This document shows positions 1-5,806 of a stretch of DNA of 5,806 nt, piece after piece. A program made the position numbers and the translations under genes. Origin of the DNA: an uncultured Flavobacteriales bacterium (GTDB taxonomy: Bacteria > Bacteroidota > Bacteroidia > Flavobacteriales_E > Vicingaceae). The notes below the pieces were generated by a model that made no database searches, was not told where the DNA came from, and saw only the letters and a program-made list of their open reading frames with translations. Numbering within the stretch: position 1 is the first letter of the stretch; each line of letters starts with the position of its first letter. Where the stretch lies: the NCBI GenBank assembly GCA_937925525.1, contig CALALS010000220.1:1-5806 (forward strand), written 5' to 3'.

Positions 1-133
1 GATGTTGTAATTCGGAAAAAAGAGTAGAGGTTGGTTGCATAGGCATTTATTTTTTATTTGTTTAAACAGGAAAACGACACTTATTTGGGTTTATTGTGTG
101 GAGTGAAAAAAACTTTTTTAGCTTGGGATTTTT

Positions 134-161
134 CGTCATTGCGGGCCTAGACCCGCAATCT
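134..161 (+). repeat. Left 28-bp palindromic repeat
   Basis: The repeat starts with CGTC, followed by a 22-nt palindrome (138-159) and then CT. The palindrome has 8-bp arms, ATTGCGGG and CCCGCAAT, around the centre CCTAGA. The centre is itself nearly symmetric (CTAG) with one C/A mismatch, which becomes a U-G wobble when the opposite strand is transcribed. The whole 28-mer recurs exactly, inverted, at 491-518. The asymmetric foot CGTC on the outer side, followed by a GC-rich hairpin with one mismatch near the tip, resembles the layout of bacterial REP sequences. Confidence 0.85.
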
Positions 162-184
162 AACATTAATACTTAATTTTGTAT

Positions 185-484
185 ATGGTTAAGGGAGGAT
201 GTGTTTATTTTATGACTAATTATAACAATAATGTGTTGTATGTTGGTGTTACTTCAGAATTATCTGCTAGGGTTTATCAGCATTAAACAAACTACTTTCC
301 TAACTCATTTACCTCAAAATACAGATGTTATAAACTAGTTTATTTTGAATCATTTCCCTCAATAGAAGAAGCAATACAGCGCGAAAAAGACATTAAAAAT
401 TGGAAAAGAAAGTGGAAAAATGAACTTATTACCAAGGCAAACCCACAATGGAAAGATTTAAGTAATGAAATAGAAGGCTTATAA
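185..484 (+). pseudogene. GIY-YIG nuclease domain protein, interrupted by an in-frame TAA
   Basis: Reading through one stop, this frame encodes about 99 residues of a small single-domain GIY-YIG nuclease (YhbQ/UPF0213-like group). The N-terminus KGGCVYFMTN followed by LYVGVT gives the two core motifs, with VY at the GIY position and YVG at the YIG position. LSARVYQH carries the conserved Arg and His of the next helix. After the break, SFTSKY, LVYFESF, AIQREKDIKNWKRKWK (with the family's metal-binding Glu) and NPQWKDL match the second half. The stop, TAA at 284-286, falls straight after QH, where relatives usually have Lys, so AAA to TAA would explain it by one base change. Everything else is in frame. 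The product would be a 33-residue stub without the catalytic Glu. ATG 185 is preferred over ATG 212 because the family's KGG(Y/C)VY motif begins upstream of 212. Domain assignment is firm; the biological target is unknown. Confidence 0.85.
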
Positions 485-490
485 TTATGC

Positions 491-518
491 AGATTGCGGG
501 TCTAGGCCCGCAATGACG
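491..518 (-). repeat. Right 28-bp palindromic repeat, inverted copy
   Basis: This is the exact reverse complement of 134-161, matching at all 28 positions including the asymmetric ends. The hairpin core is 493-514. Read on the + strand the stem has a T-G (wobble-compatible) pair beside the CTAG tip, so an RNA hairpin would be fully paired. It lies between the 3' ends of the nuclease pseudogene and the convergent sigma factor gene, so it may also act as a transcription barrier for both. However, no U-tract follows on either strand, so I do not call it a classical intrinsic terminator. Confidence 0.85.
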
Positions 519-526
519 CATAAGTT

Positions 527-1114
527 TTATCTATTACTCAAAGCAACTGATGACTCTTCCATCAATTTACGCATGTTTATTAATGCGTAGCGCATTCTTC
601 CCAAGGCAGTATTAATGCTAACATTGGTTTTATCGGCTATTTCTTTAAAACTCATGTCATAATATACACGCATCATCAACACCTCTTTTTGGTCGGTAGG
701 AAGTTGCTGAATATAAACCCTAACATCTTTTCTTACATTTTGCGTAAACAACTGCTGTTCTATGTTTTTCTCTTTATTTGGAATGATACTAAAAATATCG
801 AAGGCTTCGCCACCAGTAGTTGTGTGCAAACGGTTACTTTTGCTAAAATAATCTATTACAAGATTGTGAGCAATGCGATATACCCAAGGTAAAAACTTAC
901 CTTCTTCATTGTAATTACCACTTTTAAGTGATTTAATTACTTTAATAAAAGTATCCTGAAATAAGTCCTCTGTGAGATCTGAGTCTCTAACGTATTTGTA
1001 AATATATGCGTGAAGTCTTCGCTTATGTCTTTCTAATAGTTGCTCTAACGCTGACTCGTTGCCATTAATATAGGCTGTTACTAAAGTTTTGTCGGTAGTT
1101 TCAAAAGCGTCCAT
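527..1114 (-). CDS. ECF-type RNA polymerase sigma factor
   Basis: A 195-residue sigma-70 family protein with the two-domain ECF layout. Region 2 covers about residues 24-95 and includes DLTEDLFQDTFIKVI (core-polymerase-binding helix) and PWVYRIAHNLVIDYF (promoter melting and -10 recognition). After an unconserved linker (about 96-130), region 4 covers about 132-185. It carries LPTDQKEVLMMRVYYDMSFKEIA and the helix-turn-helix TNVSINTALGRMRYALINMRKL, which recognises the -35 element. The TALGRMRYAL wording replaces the more usual T-V-K-S-R and is typical of a widespread Bacteroidota subgroup. No anti-sigma factor gene is adjacent: downstream is only the repeat unit, upstream the divergent uvrA. 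This suggests control by other means. The start is fixed by a very strong Shine-Dalgarno six bases upstream. The regulon cannot be inferred from this window. Confidence 0.95.
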   Translation of the reverse strand: MDAFETTDKTLVTAYINGNESALEQLLERHKRRLHAYIYKYVRDSDLTEDLFQDTFIKVIKSLKSGNYNEEGKFLPWVYRIAHNLVIDYFSKSNRLHTTTGGEAFDIFSIIPNKEKNIEQQLFTQNVRKDVRVYIQQLPTDQKEVLMMRVYYDMSFKEIADKTNVSINTALGRMRYALINMRKLMEESSVALSNR

Positions 1115-1118
1115 ACTG

Positions 1119-1128
1119 CACCTCCTTT
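1119..1128 (-). promoter_or_regulatory. Strong Shine-Dalgarno of the sigma factor gene
   Basis: On the - strand AAAGGAGGTG lies directly before CAGT-ATG. All ten bases are complementary to the conserved 16S rRNA 3' tail (CACCUCCUUU), with six bases between GGAGG and the start codon. The other two complete genes here start without any such site (uvrA: aaaattagttaATG; membrane gene: aaatataaagtATG). That contrast is notable for the phylum. Confidence 0.9.
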
Positions 1129-1255
1129 TTTAAGGGTTAATAAAAAAATAAATACTAAAAAAGGTAGATGTCTATGCTATATAAAAAGGATTTAGGACGT
1201 TTAACGTAAAGATTAAAATATTATTGTATGAGCAATAAAATTATTTTTTGTACCC

Positions 1256-1263
1256 CAAATTTA
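1256..1263 (-). promoter_or_regulatory. Possible -7 promoter element for the sigma factor gene
   Basis: The - strand reads TAAATTTG, matching the Bacteroidota -7 consensus TAnnTTTG. Transcription would start near 1249 and give a leader of about 135 nt. I find no TTG at the expected 17-23 bp upstream distance, so support is limited to the single element. A match of this length in such A/T-rich DNA can be chance. Confidence 0.3.
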
Positions 1264-1275
1264 CGCAAAAGAAGT

Positions 1276-1283
1276 TAGCTTTG
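1276..1283 (+). promoter_or_regulatory. Possible -7 promoter element for uvrA
   Basis: TAGCTTTG matches the Bacteroidota -7 consensus TAnnTTTG and sits 26 bp before the uvrA start codon, implying a short leader of about 20 nt. The nearest TTTG upstream is at 1247-1250, a 25-bp spacing that is slightly longer than the usual 17-23. It lies only 12 bp from the oppositely directed candidate for the sigma factor gene, so the two promoters would compete for polymerase. Confidence 0.4.
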
Positions 1284-1309
1284 TTGCGTTTTTTTGTTAA
1301 AATTAGTTA

Positions 1310-4120
1310 ATGTCATTTGTGTACCCAGATATAGAAAAGCTTTCCTCTAAAGAATTTATTCTCATAAAAAATGCTCACGTACACAATTTACAGCACATTA
1401 ATGTAGCTATTCCCAGAAACAAAATTACTGTAATAACGGGTCTTTCAGGCTCCGGAAAAACTTCATTGGCTTACGATACACTTTTTGCAGAAGGCCAAAG
1501 AAGGTATATAGAAAGTTTATCGTCTTATGCTAGGCAGTTTCTAGGGAAAATAGACAAACCTCAAGTTGACTACATCAAAGGAATTTCTCCAACCATAGCT
1601 ATTAATCAAAAAGTAACTTCTTCTAATTCACGTTCTACTGTTGGTACAACCACAGAGATTTACGATTATTTAAAGTTGTTTTTTGCAAGAATAGGCAGAA
1701 CCATTTCTCCTGAAACAGGAAAAGAGGTAAAGCGAGACCATCCGGAGCAAATTGTGCAAGACATCATGACTTTTAAAGAAGGAAGTAAGGTAGTTTTGTT
1801 GGCTCCTTTTATTTTAAAACCCGGATATACTGTTAAAGAAACGCTAAAACTACTTTTACAAATAGGTTACTCAAGGTTATGGCATAACAACGAAATCGTA
1901 AATATTGAGGATTTTAAAGAAAAATCAGAAAAAGATGTTTTCATTTTGATTGACCGTTTTGTGGTGAAGAAAGATGAAGAAGAAAATATCAGCCGAATTG
2001 CTGATTCTGTTGAAACAGCTTTTTTTGAAGGAAAAGGAAAATGTGTGGTAGTTAATGTTGATGAAAAGGTTACCAAAGAATACAGTAATCTATTTGAAGA
2101 AAACGGAACTTCCTTTGAAGAGCCAAGCGTACACTTATTTAGCTTTAATAATCCTTTGGGTGCTTGTAAAACTTGTGACGGCTTTGGAAGTGTTATAGGA
2201 ATTGATGAATCATTGGTTATTCCAAACGAATCTTTATCTCTTTATGAAGATTGTGTAGTAGCCTGGAGAGGAGAAAAAATGCAGGAGTGGAAATATCAAA
2301 TTATTGATTCTGTTTCTAAAACTGATTTTCCCATTCATAAACCGTATGAAGAACTTTCTGAAAAATTTAAAACCATGTTGTGGGAAGGTTGTGCTCATTT
2401 TGAAGGAATCAATGCTTTCTTTCAATATGTAGAAAGTAAAAGCTACAAAATTCAATACAGAGTACTGCTTTCTCGTTACAGAGGAAAAACAACTTGTCCT
2501 GATTGTAAAGGAACCAGAATACGAAAAGATGCATCGTATGTAAAAGTTGACGGATATTCTATTATTGATATGGTATTAATGCCGGTTGATGAGTTACAGG
2601 AATTGTTTGACTCCATACAACTTAATGAGAAGGAGCAAAAAATTGCCAAGCGTTTATTAATTGAAATCAGAAGCCGATTAAAATATTTGAATGATGTTGG
2701 TTTGGGTTATTTAACATTAAACAGAGCTTCCAATACGCTTTCCGGTGGAGAAACACAACGAATTCATTTATCTACCGCAATAGGTAGTAGTTTGGTAGGT
2801 TCTACTTATGTATTGGATGAGCCAAGTATTGGTTTACATCCCAAAGATACCGAGAGATTAATTAGTGTGATTAAAGACCTTAATAAAATTGGTAATACGG
2901 TGGTGATTGTTGAGCATGATGAAGAAATCATGAAAGCGGCTCATCATATTATTGATATGGGACCAATGGCGGGAAAAAATGGCGGACATATTGTTTTTGA
3001 AGGAAATCACACAGAACTAGAACAAGAGAAGGAAAGCATTACTGCAAAATATTTAAAAGGTGTTGAACAGATAGATGTTCCTGCTAAGAGAAGAAAGTGG
3101 AAAAACTATATTGAAATTAATAATGCCAAGCTTCATAATCTCAAAAATATCTCTGTGAAGTTTCCGCTAAATACGTTAACGGTTGTTACTGGAGTGAGTG
3201 GCTCGGGAAAATCCAGCTTGGTAAAAGGTTGTCTGTATCCTGCTGTTAAAAAGCATGTAGATGCCGTAAAACATGACGGAAAATTTGCAGGAAGTTTAGA
3301 AGGAAAATTCGATAAGCTGGAAGAAGTAGATATGGTAGACCAAAACCCGATTGGCAGAAGTTCACGTTCTAATCCGGTTACATACATTAAAGCGTTTGAT
3401 GACATCAGAGATTTGTATGCCTCTTTACCTGCTTCAAAAGTAAATGGTTTTAAATCCGGACATTTTTCATTTAACACCAGTGGCGGAAGATGTGAAAACT
3501 GCCAGGGAGAGGGAATGGTTACGGTAGAAATGCAGTTTATGTCTGACATTAAATTGCAGTGTGAAGAATGTAAAGGCAAGCGCTACAATGAAGATGTGTT
3601 GGAAGTAGTATTTAACGAAAAAAATATTGCCGACATATTAGACATGACCGTAGATGAAGCAATGGATTTCTTTGGACAGTTTCCTACTTGCGAAAAAATA
3701 GTAAACAAAATAAAACCCTTACAAGATGTGGGAATGGGCTATGTGCATTTAGGGCAAAGCTCTTCTACATTGAGTGGAGGAGAGGCGCAACGTATAAAGT
3801 TAGCTTCTTACATAGCTATGGGAGAGAAGGCCAAAAACAGACTGTTTATTTTTGATGAGCCTACCACAGGATTACATTTTCATGATATTAAAAAATTATT
3901 GAATGCCTTTAATGCGTTGATTGACCAAGGGCATAGTATTATTGTAATAGAACACCACCCTGATGTAATAAAATGTGCCGACTGGCTGATTGATTTAGGC
4001 CCTGATGGCGGTAAAAAAGGTGGAAATATTGTGTTTGAAGGCATACCCGAAGACTTGGCTTCCGCCAAAAAATCCCATACTGCTAAGTTTGTGTTGGAGA
4101 AGTTGGGGGTTGGGGTTTAG
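1310..4120 (+). CDS. uvrA: UvrA, excinuclease ABC subunit A
   Basis: Damage-recognition ATPase of nucleotide excision repair. In this family a UvrA dimer scans DNA, finds distorting lesions and loads UvrB, after which UvrC cuts. The 936-residue length matches the family (about 940). Two ABC ATPase modules are complete. Module one has Walker A GLSGSGKTS (44-52), signature LSGGE (477-481), Walker B VLDEPSIGLH (501-510) and switch His 536. Module two has Walker A GVSGSGKSS (628-636), signature LSGGE (821-825), Walker B FIFDEPTTGLH (847-857?, DE at 849-850) and His 882. The C-terminal zinc module is intact (C728, C731, C751, C754). In the first half C286/C289 and C396/C399 are present, but the extra CPxC pair seen about 24 residues before C286 in E. 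coli-type UvrA is missing. There is no Shine-Dalgarno. Many Bacteroidota carry two uvrA paralogues; which one this is cannot be settled here. Confidence 0.97.
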   Translation: MSFVYPDIEKLSSKEFILIKNAHVHNLQHINVAIPRNKITVITGLSGSGKTSLAYDTLFAEGQRRYIESLSSYARQFLGKIDKPQVDYIKGISPTIAINQKVTSSNSRSTVGTTTEIYDYLKLFFARIGRTISPETGKEVKRDHPEQIVQDIMTFKEGSKVVLLAPFILKPGYTVKETLKLLLQIGYSRLWHNNEIVNIEDFKEKSEKDVFILIDRFVVKKDEEENISRIADSVETAFFEGKGKCVVVNVDEKVTKEYSNLFEENGTSFEEPSVHLFSFNNPLGACKTCDGFGSVIGIDESLVIPNESLSLYEDCVVAWRGEKMQEWKYQIIDSVSKTDFPIHKPYEELSEKFKTMLWEGCAHFEGINAFFQYVESKSYKIQYRVLLSRYRGKTTCPDCKGTRIRKDASYVKVDGYSIIDMVLMPVDELQELFDSIQLNEKEQKIAKRLLIEIRSRLKYLNDVGLGYLTLNRASNTLSGGETQRIHLSTAIGSSLVGSTYVLDEPSIGLHPKDTERLISVIKDLNKIGNTVVIVEHDEEIMKAAHHIIDMGPMAGKNGGHIVFEGNHTELEQEKESITAKYLKGVEQIDVPAKRRKWKNYIEINNAKLHNLKNISVKFPLNTLTVVTGVSGSGKSSLVKGCLYPAVKKHVDAVKHDGKFAGSLEGKFDKLEEVDMVDQNPIGRSSRSNPVTYIKAFDDIRDLYASLPASKVNGFKSGHFSFNTSGGRCENCQGEGMVTVEMQFMSDIKLQCEECKGKRYNEDVLEVVFNEKNIADILDMTVDEAMDFFGQFPTCEKIVNKIKPLQDVGMGYVHLGQSSSTLSGGEAQRIKLASYIAMGEKAKNRLFIFDEPTTGLHFHDIKKLLNAFNALIDQGHSIIVIEHHPDVIKCADWLIDLGPDGGKKGGNIVFEGIPEDLASAKKSHTAKFVLEKLGVGV

Positions 4121-4768
4121 TTACGTCTGCTTCTTTTTTGAGGCTAGAATAAGTATTGCCATAAAAATAATATGTATAAGAAAGTTTAGCCAATAATTAT
4201 ATTTTGGATTTTTATCTATAATGGGTATTTGATAGGAAATTATGGTTATTGTCGCTATTAAACCTAGCCATATAAGGTTTAATGCAATCCAACCTGGAAT
4301 AGTTTTCCTATCAAATTTTTGATTTGGGAATAGCGGAAGAAAAATTAAAATAGGAATAACCAAAATGAAAAAAAAGTTAGAGGAAATCACCATCCAAAAA
4401 GTAGACACTTTAGTTGAATTACTTTCTGTAGTGTTTGTATAAATATAAACTTTTGAAGAATCTTCAACTAAAGTTGAAGATTTTGTAAAGCTTAAATATT
4501 CTGAATAATGTTTTTTTGTGATTATTTCATTTTCAAGTTCTAGAATAATATCTAGATTAATACTATCATTTGCATAACTTTTTTTAAGGTTTTGAATTCG
4601 TTCAAGCTGGCTTATTTTATTATTAATACTAATATTATAAGATAGATTTAATCCGTAATCAGCAAAGAATAAAATTCCAATTATTACAATAATTAATCCT
4701 GTTTTTACTCCAAATGATTTAGATTTATCTAAAAAGAAGGATAGGAGCTTGCTTATTGTATTATCCAT
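4121..4768 (-). CDS. Hypothetical four-helix membrane protein
   Basis: I do not recognise this 215-residue protein. Four hydrophobic segments are visible: about 23-41 (GLIIVIIGILFF), 123-147 (NFFFILVIPILIFLPLF), 157-184 (WIALNLIWLGLIATITII) and 191-209 (FLIHIIFMAILILA). Lysines before helix 1, KFDRK between helices 2 and 3 and the KKK tail place both termini in the cytoplasm. Residues 42-122 would then form one outward-facing loop, whose first half (about 50-93) looks helical and charged. It starts 15 bp after accC on the same strand, so it is probably co-transcribed, and its stop codon abuts that of convergent uvrA. No Shine-Dalgarno is visible. Lines I counted in this gene are 20-25% G+C, against 40-43% in sampled lines of uvrA and accC, which suggests foreign origin or weak constraint. 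The intact frame with a coherent topology supports a real gene. Confidence 0.75.
   Translation of the reverse strand: MDNTISKLLSFFLDKSKSFGVKTGLIIVIIGILFFADYGLNLSYNISINNKISQLERIQNLKKSYANDSINLDIILELENEIITKKHYSEYLSFTKSSTLVEDSSKVYIYTNTTESNSTKVSTFWMVISSNFFFILVIPILIFLPLFPNQKFDRKTIPGWIALNLIWLGLIATITIISYQIPIIDKNPKYNYWLNFLIHIIFMAILILASKKKQT
4459..4482. repeat. 24-bp palindrome inside the membrane protein gene
   Basis: Perfect 11-bp arms AATCTTCAACT and AGTTGAAGATT flank a central AA. On the + strand it runs into TTTT. Part of it (TTCAACTAAAGT, 4463-4474) recurs inverted at 4407-4418. The stem is A/T-rich and lies in coding sequence, so a function is uncertain. It could slow polymerase reading through from uvrA. 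Confidence 0.5.
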
Positions 4769-4783
4769 ACTTTATATTTATTG

Positions 4784-5806
4784 TCACCAAGCCCTTTTCT
4801 TCCAATTGCTTTTAGCAGCAGTTTTGTTTTCAGCAGGTTTAACGGATTTGGCTTTTCGCTCTTTAATAACGTAAGCTGCCATAATTTCTGCAATCTCTTG
4901 CTCGTCTGCTTTTACCTCAAACAATTTGTCAGGCGTAAAATAATGGTTTACAAAATGGGTGTCAAAGTTTCCGCTTACAAAAGCATCATGCTGCAAAGCA
5001 AACTTGCAAAACGAAAGGGTAGTAGATACACCCGAAATTTGGTATTCGTTAATGGCTCTAATCATTCTTTCTCTGGCTTCCTCACGGTTTTCACCATAAG
5101 TAATAAGCTTGGCAATCATTGGGTCGTAATAGATAGGAATATCCATACCTTGCTCGTAACCATCATCTACTCTTACGCCAGTTCCTCTTGGCGGAACATA
5201 GCGTTTTAACTTACCAATATCCGGTAAAAAGTTGTTGGCAGGGTCTTCTGCATACACTCTCACTTCTATAGAATGTCCAATAATTTTTAAATCATCTTGT
5301 GTAAAGCTTAGTTTTTCTCCTCTGGCTACTTTTATTTGTTCTTTTACTAAATCAACTCCTGTAATCATTTCTGTAACAGGATGCTCTACTTGTAGCCTGG
5401 TGTTCATTTCTAAAAAGTAAAAGTTTTTGTTTTCATCCAATAAAAACTCTACTGTTCCTGCACCTACATAATTACAAGACCTGGCTACATCTACCGCACA
5501 TTCTCCCATGGCTTTTCTTAACTCAGGAGTTAATACGCTAGATGGTGCTTCTTCAATTACTTTTTGGTGTCTTCTTTGAATGGAGCATTCTCTTTCAAAT
5601 AAATAAAGTATGTTTCCGTGCGTATCTGCTAAAATTTGAATTTCAATATGTCTTGGAGAGCCTACATATTTTTCAATAAATACAGAGCCGTCACCAAACG
5701 CAGATTTTGCTTCACTCACCGCTCTATCCATTTGTTCTTCAAACTCAGCGGCATTTTCTACAATACGCATTCCTTTACCACCACCACCGGCAGATGCTTT
5801 TACCAA
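4784..5806 (-). CDS. accC: Biotin carboxylase subunit of acyl-CoA carboxylase (C-terminal part)
   Basis: ATP-grasp enzyme that carboxylates biotin on a carrier protein, using ATP and bicarbonate. It supplies acetyl- or propionyl-CoA carboxylase. The visible 340 residues begin in the glycine-rich ATP loop (VKASAGGGGKGMR). The first codon in the window is TTG, a normal internal Leu, and the true start lies beyond 5806; by comparison with E. coli AccC about 155 residues are missing. Active-site residues by the E. coli scheme are all present: His 53 (PRHIEIQ), Lys 82 (RRHQKVIEEAP), Glu 120 (GAGTVEFL), Glu 133 and Arg 137 (FLEMNTRLQVEHP), and Arg 183 (HSIEVRVYAEDP). The C-terminal biotin-carboxylase domain follows to about 294. 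A lysine-rich tail of about 45 residues ending SNWKKRAW extends past the E. coli end, as in the roughly 500-residue Bacteroidota versions. No carrier or carboxyltransferase gene follows; acetyl- versus propionyl-CoA specificity is not decidable here. Confidence 0.93.
   Translation of the reverse strand: MVKASAGGGGKGMRIVENAAEFEEQMDRAVSEAKSAFGDGSVFIEKYVGSPRHIEIQILADTHGNILYLFERECSIQRRHQKVIEEAPSSVLTPELRKAMGECAVDVARSCNYVGAGTVEFLLDENKNFYFLEMNTRLQVEHPVTEMITGVDLVKEQIKVARGEKLSFTQDDLKIIGHSIEVRVYAEDPANNFLPDIGKLKRYVPPRGTGVRVDDGYEQGMDIPIYYDPMIAKLITYGENREEARERMIRAINEYQISGVSTTLSFCKFALQHDAFVSGNFDTHFVNHYFTPDKLFEVKADEQEIAEIMAAYVIKERKAKSVKPAENKTAAKSNWKKRAW

Larger units (their letters stand above)
134..518. mobile_element. 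Hairpin-flanked GIY-YIG nuclease unit, possible REP-like mobile element
   Basis: A 385-bp unit is bounded by two 28-bp sequences that are exact reverse complements of each other (134-161 and 491-518), and the only gene between them is a GIY-YIG nuclease pseudogene. The gene fills most of the interior: it starts 23 bp after the left repeat and ends 6 bp before the right repeat. Outward from the repeats I see no further identity and no convincing target-site duplication (ttt on the left, cat on the right). The geometry recalls paired inverted REP sequences (BIMEs) or a small element with terminal inverted repeats. That the nuclease acts on, or spread with, the repeats is inference. It could also be a nuclease gene that happens to sit between two members of a dispersed repeat family. 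Confidence 0.5.

Noticed and set aside
106..120. A-run/C/T-run (aaaaaaa c tttttt) as a terminator
   Set aside because: The stem would be A-T only with a one-base centre; no convincing gene precedes it.
1..133. Possible 3' end of a gene entering from the left (open frame from base 3 to a TAA at 60-62)
   Set aside because: About 19 residues with no recognisable motif; nothing distinguishes it from chance.
174..181. TAATTTTG as a -7 promoter element for the nuclease pseudogene
   Set aside because: It fits TAnnTTTG, but transcription would begin after the preferred ATG at 185, and no TTG element lies 17-23 bp upstream. Chance match in A/T-rich DNA is likely.
194..198. GGAGG as a Shine-Dalgarno for a start at ATG 212
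   Set aside because: The spacing of 13 bases is too long, and these bases encode the conserved Gly-Gly of the nuclease N-terminus, so the start is upstream at 185.
134..518. The two 28-mers as a CRISPR array
   Set aside because: There are only two copies, inverted relative to each other and 329 bp apart, with a gene between them.
1197..1207. ACGTTTAACGT palindrome as an operator in the sigma factor leader
   Set aside because: Only 5-bp arms around one base, single occurrence, and no recognised regulator site.
3133..3579. 148-codon open frame antisense to uvrA
   Set aside because: It lies wholly opposite conserved UvrA coding sequence and has no family features; the same applies to the 142-codon frame at 4781-5209 opposite accC.
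5804..5806. TTG as the start codon of the biotin carboxylase
   Set aside because: It encodes the Leu in the middle of the ATP-grasp region; the first 150 or so residues of the family are simply outside the window.

Overview
The window looks like a low-GC member of the Bacteroidota, probably a flavobacterial or chitinophagal relative. Three things support this. The sigma factor is of the ECF type with the region 4.2 wording (TNVSINTALGRMRYAL) common in that phylum. TAnnTTTG-type -7 promoter elements lie in the divergent intergenic region. Two of the three complete genes start after A/T-rich leaders with no Shine-Dalgarno sequence. The exact genus cannot be read from the sequence.

Layout: positions 1-133 hold nothing I can support. 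Positions 134-518 form a compact 385-bp unit: a small GIY-YIG nuclease gene (185-484, + strand), killed by one in-frame TAA, sits between two 28-bp sequences that are exact reverse complements of each other. Each of these 28-mers is itself a near-perfect hairpin. A complete ECF sigma factor gene (527-1114, - strand) follows and has an exceptionally strong Shine-Dalgarno. The 195-bp gap 1115-1309 separates it from the divergent uvrA (1310-4120, + strand), which encodes a full-length nucleotide-excision-repair ATPase. The stop codon of uvrA directly abuts the stop codon of a convergent, very A/T-rich gene for an unrecognised four-helix membrane protein (4121-4768, - strand). That gene starts 15 bp after the end of accC (4784-5806, - strand, 5' end outside the window), which encodes a biotin carboxylase.

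Functionally the genes are mostly unrelated housekeeping and regulatory functions: DNA repair, alternative sigma factor and acyl-CoA carboxylation. The unusual part is the hairpin-flanked nuclease unit. It resembles a small mobile or domesticated repeat element of the REP/BIME kind, but with a GIY-YIG nuclease in place of a transposase. The other points worth checking are the strong Shine-Dalgarno on the sigma factor in a lineage that seldom uses it, and the A/T-rich orphan membrane gene squeezed between accC and uvrA.
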